DNA from: Flectobacillus longus
GTDB taxonomy: Bacteria; Bacteroidota; Bacteroidia; Cytophagales; Spirosomataceae
Length of the DNA: 64,000 bases
NCBI RefSeq assembly: GCF_030056705.1
Contig: NZ_JASHIC010000011.1
Span: 1-64,000 of the forward strand
Direction of reading: 5' to 3'
Under the pieces are notes generated by a model, which had not been told where the DNA came from, did not search any database, and saw nothing but the letters and a program-made list of their open reading frames with translations. The translations under genes were made by a program, and so were the position numbers. Of this stretch, positions 63,279 through 64,000 are shown in pieces. Position 1 is the stretch's first letter. The number at the start of each line of letters is the position of its first letter.

Positions 63279-64000
63279 ATGACTAGATTATTACTGTTAT
63301 TTATTCTGACTATTACATGTACTGGTGTTGCTGGACAAACAAAATATGAAAAAGACTTTGAGTCATTTACGAATATTATTCATAAAAACTATGCTTATCT
63401 AAACCAACAAAATATTGATTGGGAAAAAGTAGAAAATATCTACAAACCACAAATTGTGAATATTCAAAATGACAGAGAGTTTATAAGATTACTTGAAAAT
63501 ATGCTGCTTGAACTCCACAACGGTCATTCCTCCTTAAATGTAAATTTGAATACCTCTAATAGATTGATTCCATCTGGTCAAGACCTTTATGTTGAAGAAA
63601 TAAAAGGAAAATTTTGGATTACAGATGTGAAAAAAGGTAGCAATGCAGACCTTGCAGGCGTATTCATTGGTAGTGAGGTAATCAAATTTAATGGTAGGGA
63701 AATAAAGGAGCAACTTTCTAATTTCTTGCCAAGGTTTACCAACAGCTACACGAATGCCATGAAGCAGTTTGCTCTTGATATGTTATTTGCAGGGACACAT
63801 GACAAGAAAAGAAGTATTGGGGTATTGATTAATGGTAGAGAACAAACGATTGAATTAGACAACAAAAGTTCTATTAAGGATACAGCCATATTAACGGTAA
63901 AACGCGTATCATCATCAAAAGTCTGTATAAAAATCAATAACTGTCTATGGAATAATGACCTAATTGCAGCTTTTGATAAGACGCTAGATTCACTTTTAAC
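63279..64000 (+). CDS. S41-like peptidase, truncated by the window edge
   Basis: From ATG 63279 the frame is open to the end of the window, giving about 240 residues with no stop. A signal peptide (LLLFILTITCTGVAG, before QTKYE) is followed by an N-terminal helical part typical of tail-specific/C-terminal-processing peptidases (FTNIIHKNYAYL; LLELHNGHSSL) and a PDZ-like segment (GSNADLAGVFIGSEVIKFNG, residues about 124-143). The catalytic Ser/Lys region would lie beyond the edge. Likely a periplasmic protease. Confidence 0.7.
   Translation, partial: MTRLLLLFILTITCTGVAGQTKYEKDFESFTNIIHKNYAYLNQQNIDWEKVENIYKPQIVNIQNDREFIRLLENMLLELHNGHSSLNVNLNTSNRLIPSGQDLYVEEIKGKFWITDVKKGSNADLAGVFIGSEVIKFNGREIKEQLSNFLPRFTNSYTNAMKQFALDMLFAGTHDKKRSIGVLINGREQTIELDNKSSIKDTAILTVKRVSSSKVCIKINNCLWNNDLIAAFDKTLDSLL

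Overview
The window is about 39-40% GC by eye. It carries SusC/SusD outer-membrane glycan importers, FecR/ECF-sigma pairs, C-terminal beta-barrel endings in phenylalanine, Bacteroidota-type promoters (TTTG then TAnnTTTG) and few classical Shine-Dalgarno sites. This points to Bacteroidota, most likely an environmental Cytophagales (Spirosomaceae-like). The genus call is inference. I saw no rRNA, tRNA, CRISPR array, transposase or integrase.

Layout. 0-4.5 kb: a TetR-MFS efflux pair, a membrane-bound AraC regulator and an unknown membrane protein. 4.7-8.7 kb: three exported Gfo/Idh/MocA-type oxidoreductases. 9.0-22.1 kb: glycan utilisation locus 1 (ECF sigma, FecR, SusC with STN domain, SusD, HGSNAT-like acyltransferase, GH89 alpha-N-acetylglucosaminidase, GH92 alpha-mannosidase). 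22.4-25.7 kb: an exosortase K gene overlapping the gene of its probable single substrate, an MSEP-CTERM protein. 25.9-32.8 kb: a molybdenum hydroxylase cluster (MoxR, FAD, Mo and 2Fe-2S subunits, CoxG-like, divergent XdhC). 33-39.2 kb: HAD phosphatase, lipoprotein, barrel protein, D-2-hydroxyacid dehydrogenase, DnaK. 39.4-43.5 kb: an accessory, defence-like patch (frameshifted AbiV-type HEPN gene, MntA/HepT toxin-antitoxin, a membrane alpha/beta hydrolase) laced with hairpin-forming repeats. 44.3-55.6 kb: glycan locus 2, a diverged paralogue of locus 1 with GH89 and acyltransferase in swapped order and no GH92. 55.7-64 kb: SDR, DUF1569, methionine aminopeptidase, a frameshifted nucleotidyltransferase, GNAT, small secreted unknowns and a truncated S41-like peptidase.

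How it works together. Each glycan locus can sense its substrate through the STN domain of SusC, FecR and the ECF sigma factor, import oligosaccharides through SusCD, and trim alpha-linked GlcNAc with GH89. The HGSNAT-like membrane acyltransferase would N-acetylate terminal glucosamine so that GH89 can cut it, as in human lysosomal heparan sulfate breakdown. That coupling is inferred from co-location in both loci.

The most unusual features are: the accessory patch, where a compound hairpin repeat follows closely on the stop codon of successive small genes; the exosortase K/MSEP-CTERM pair; a multi-hairpin structured leader ahead of susC of locus 1; two MITE-like elements of shared design; and two genes broken at A-runs.
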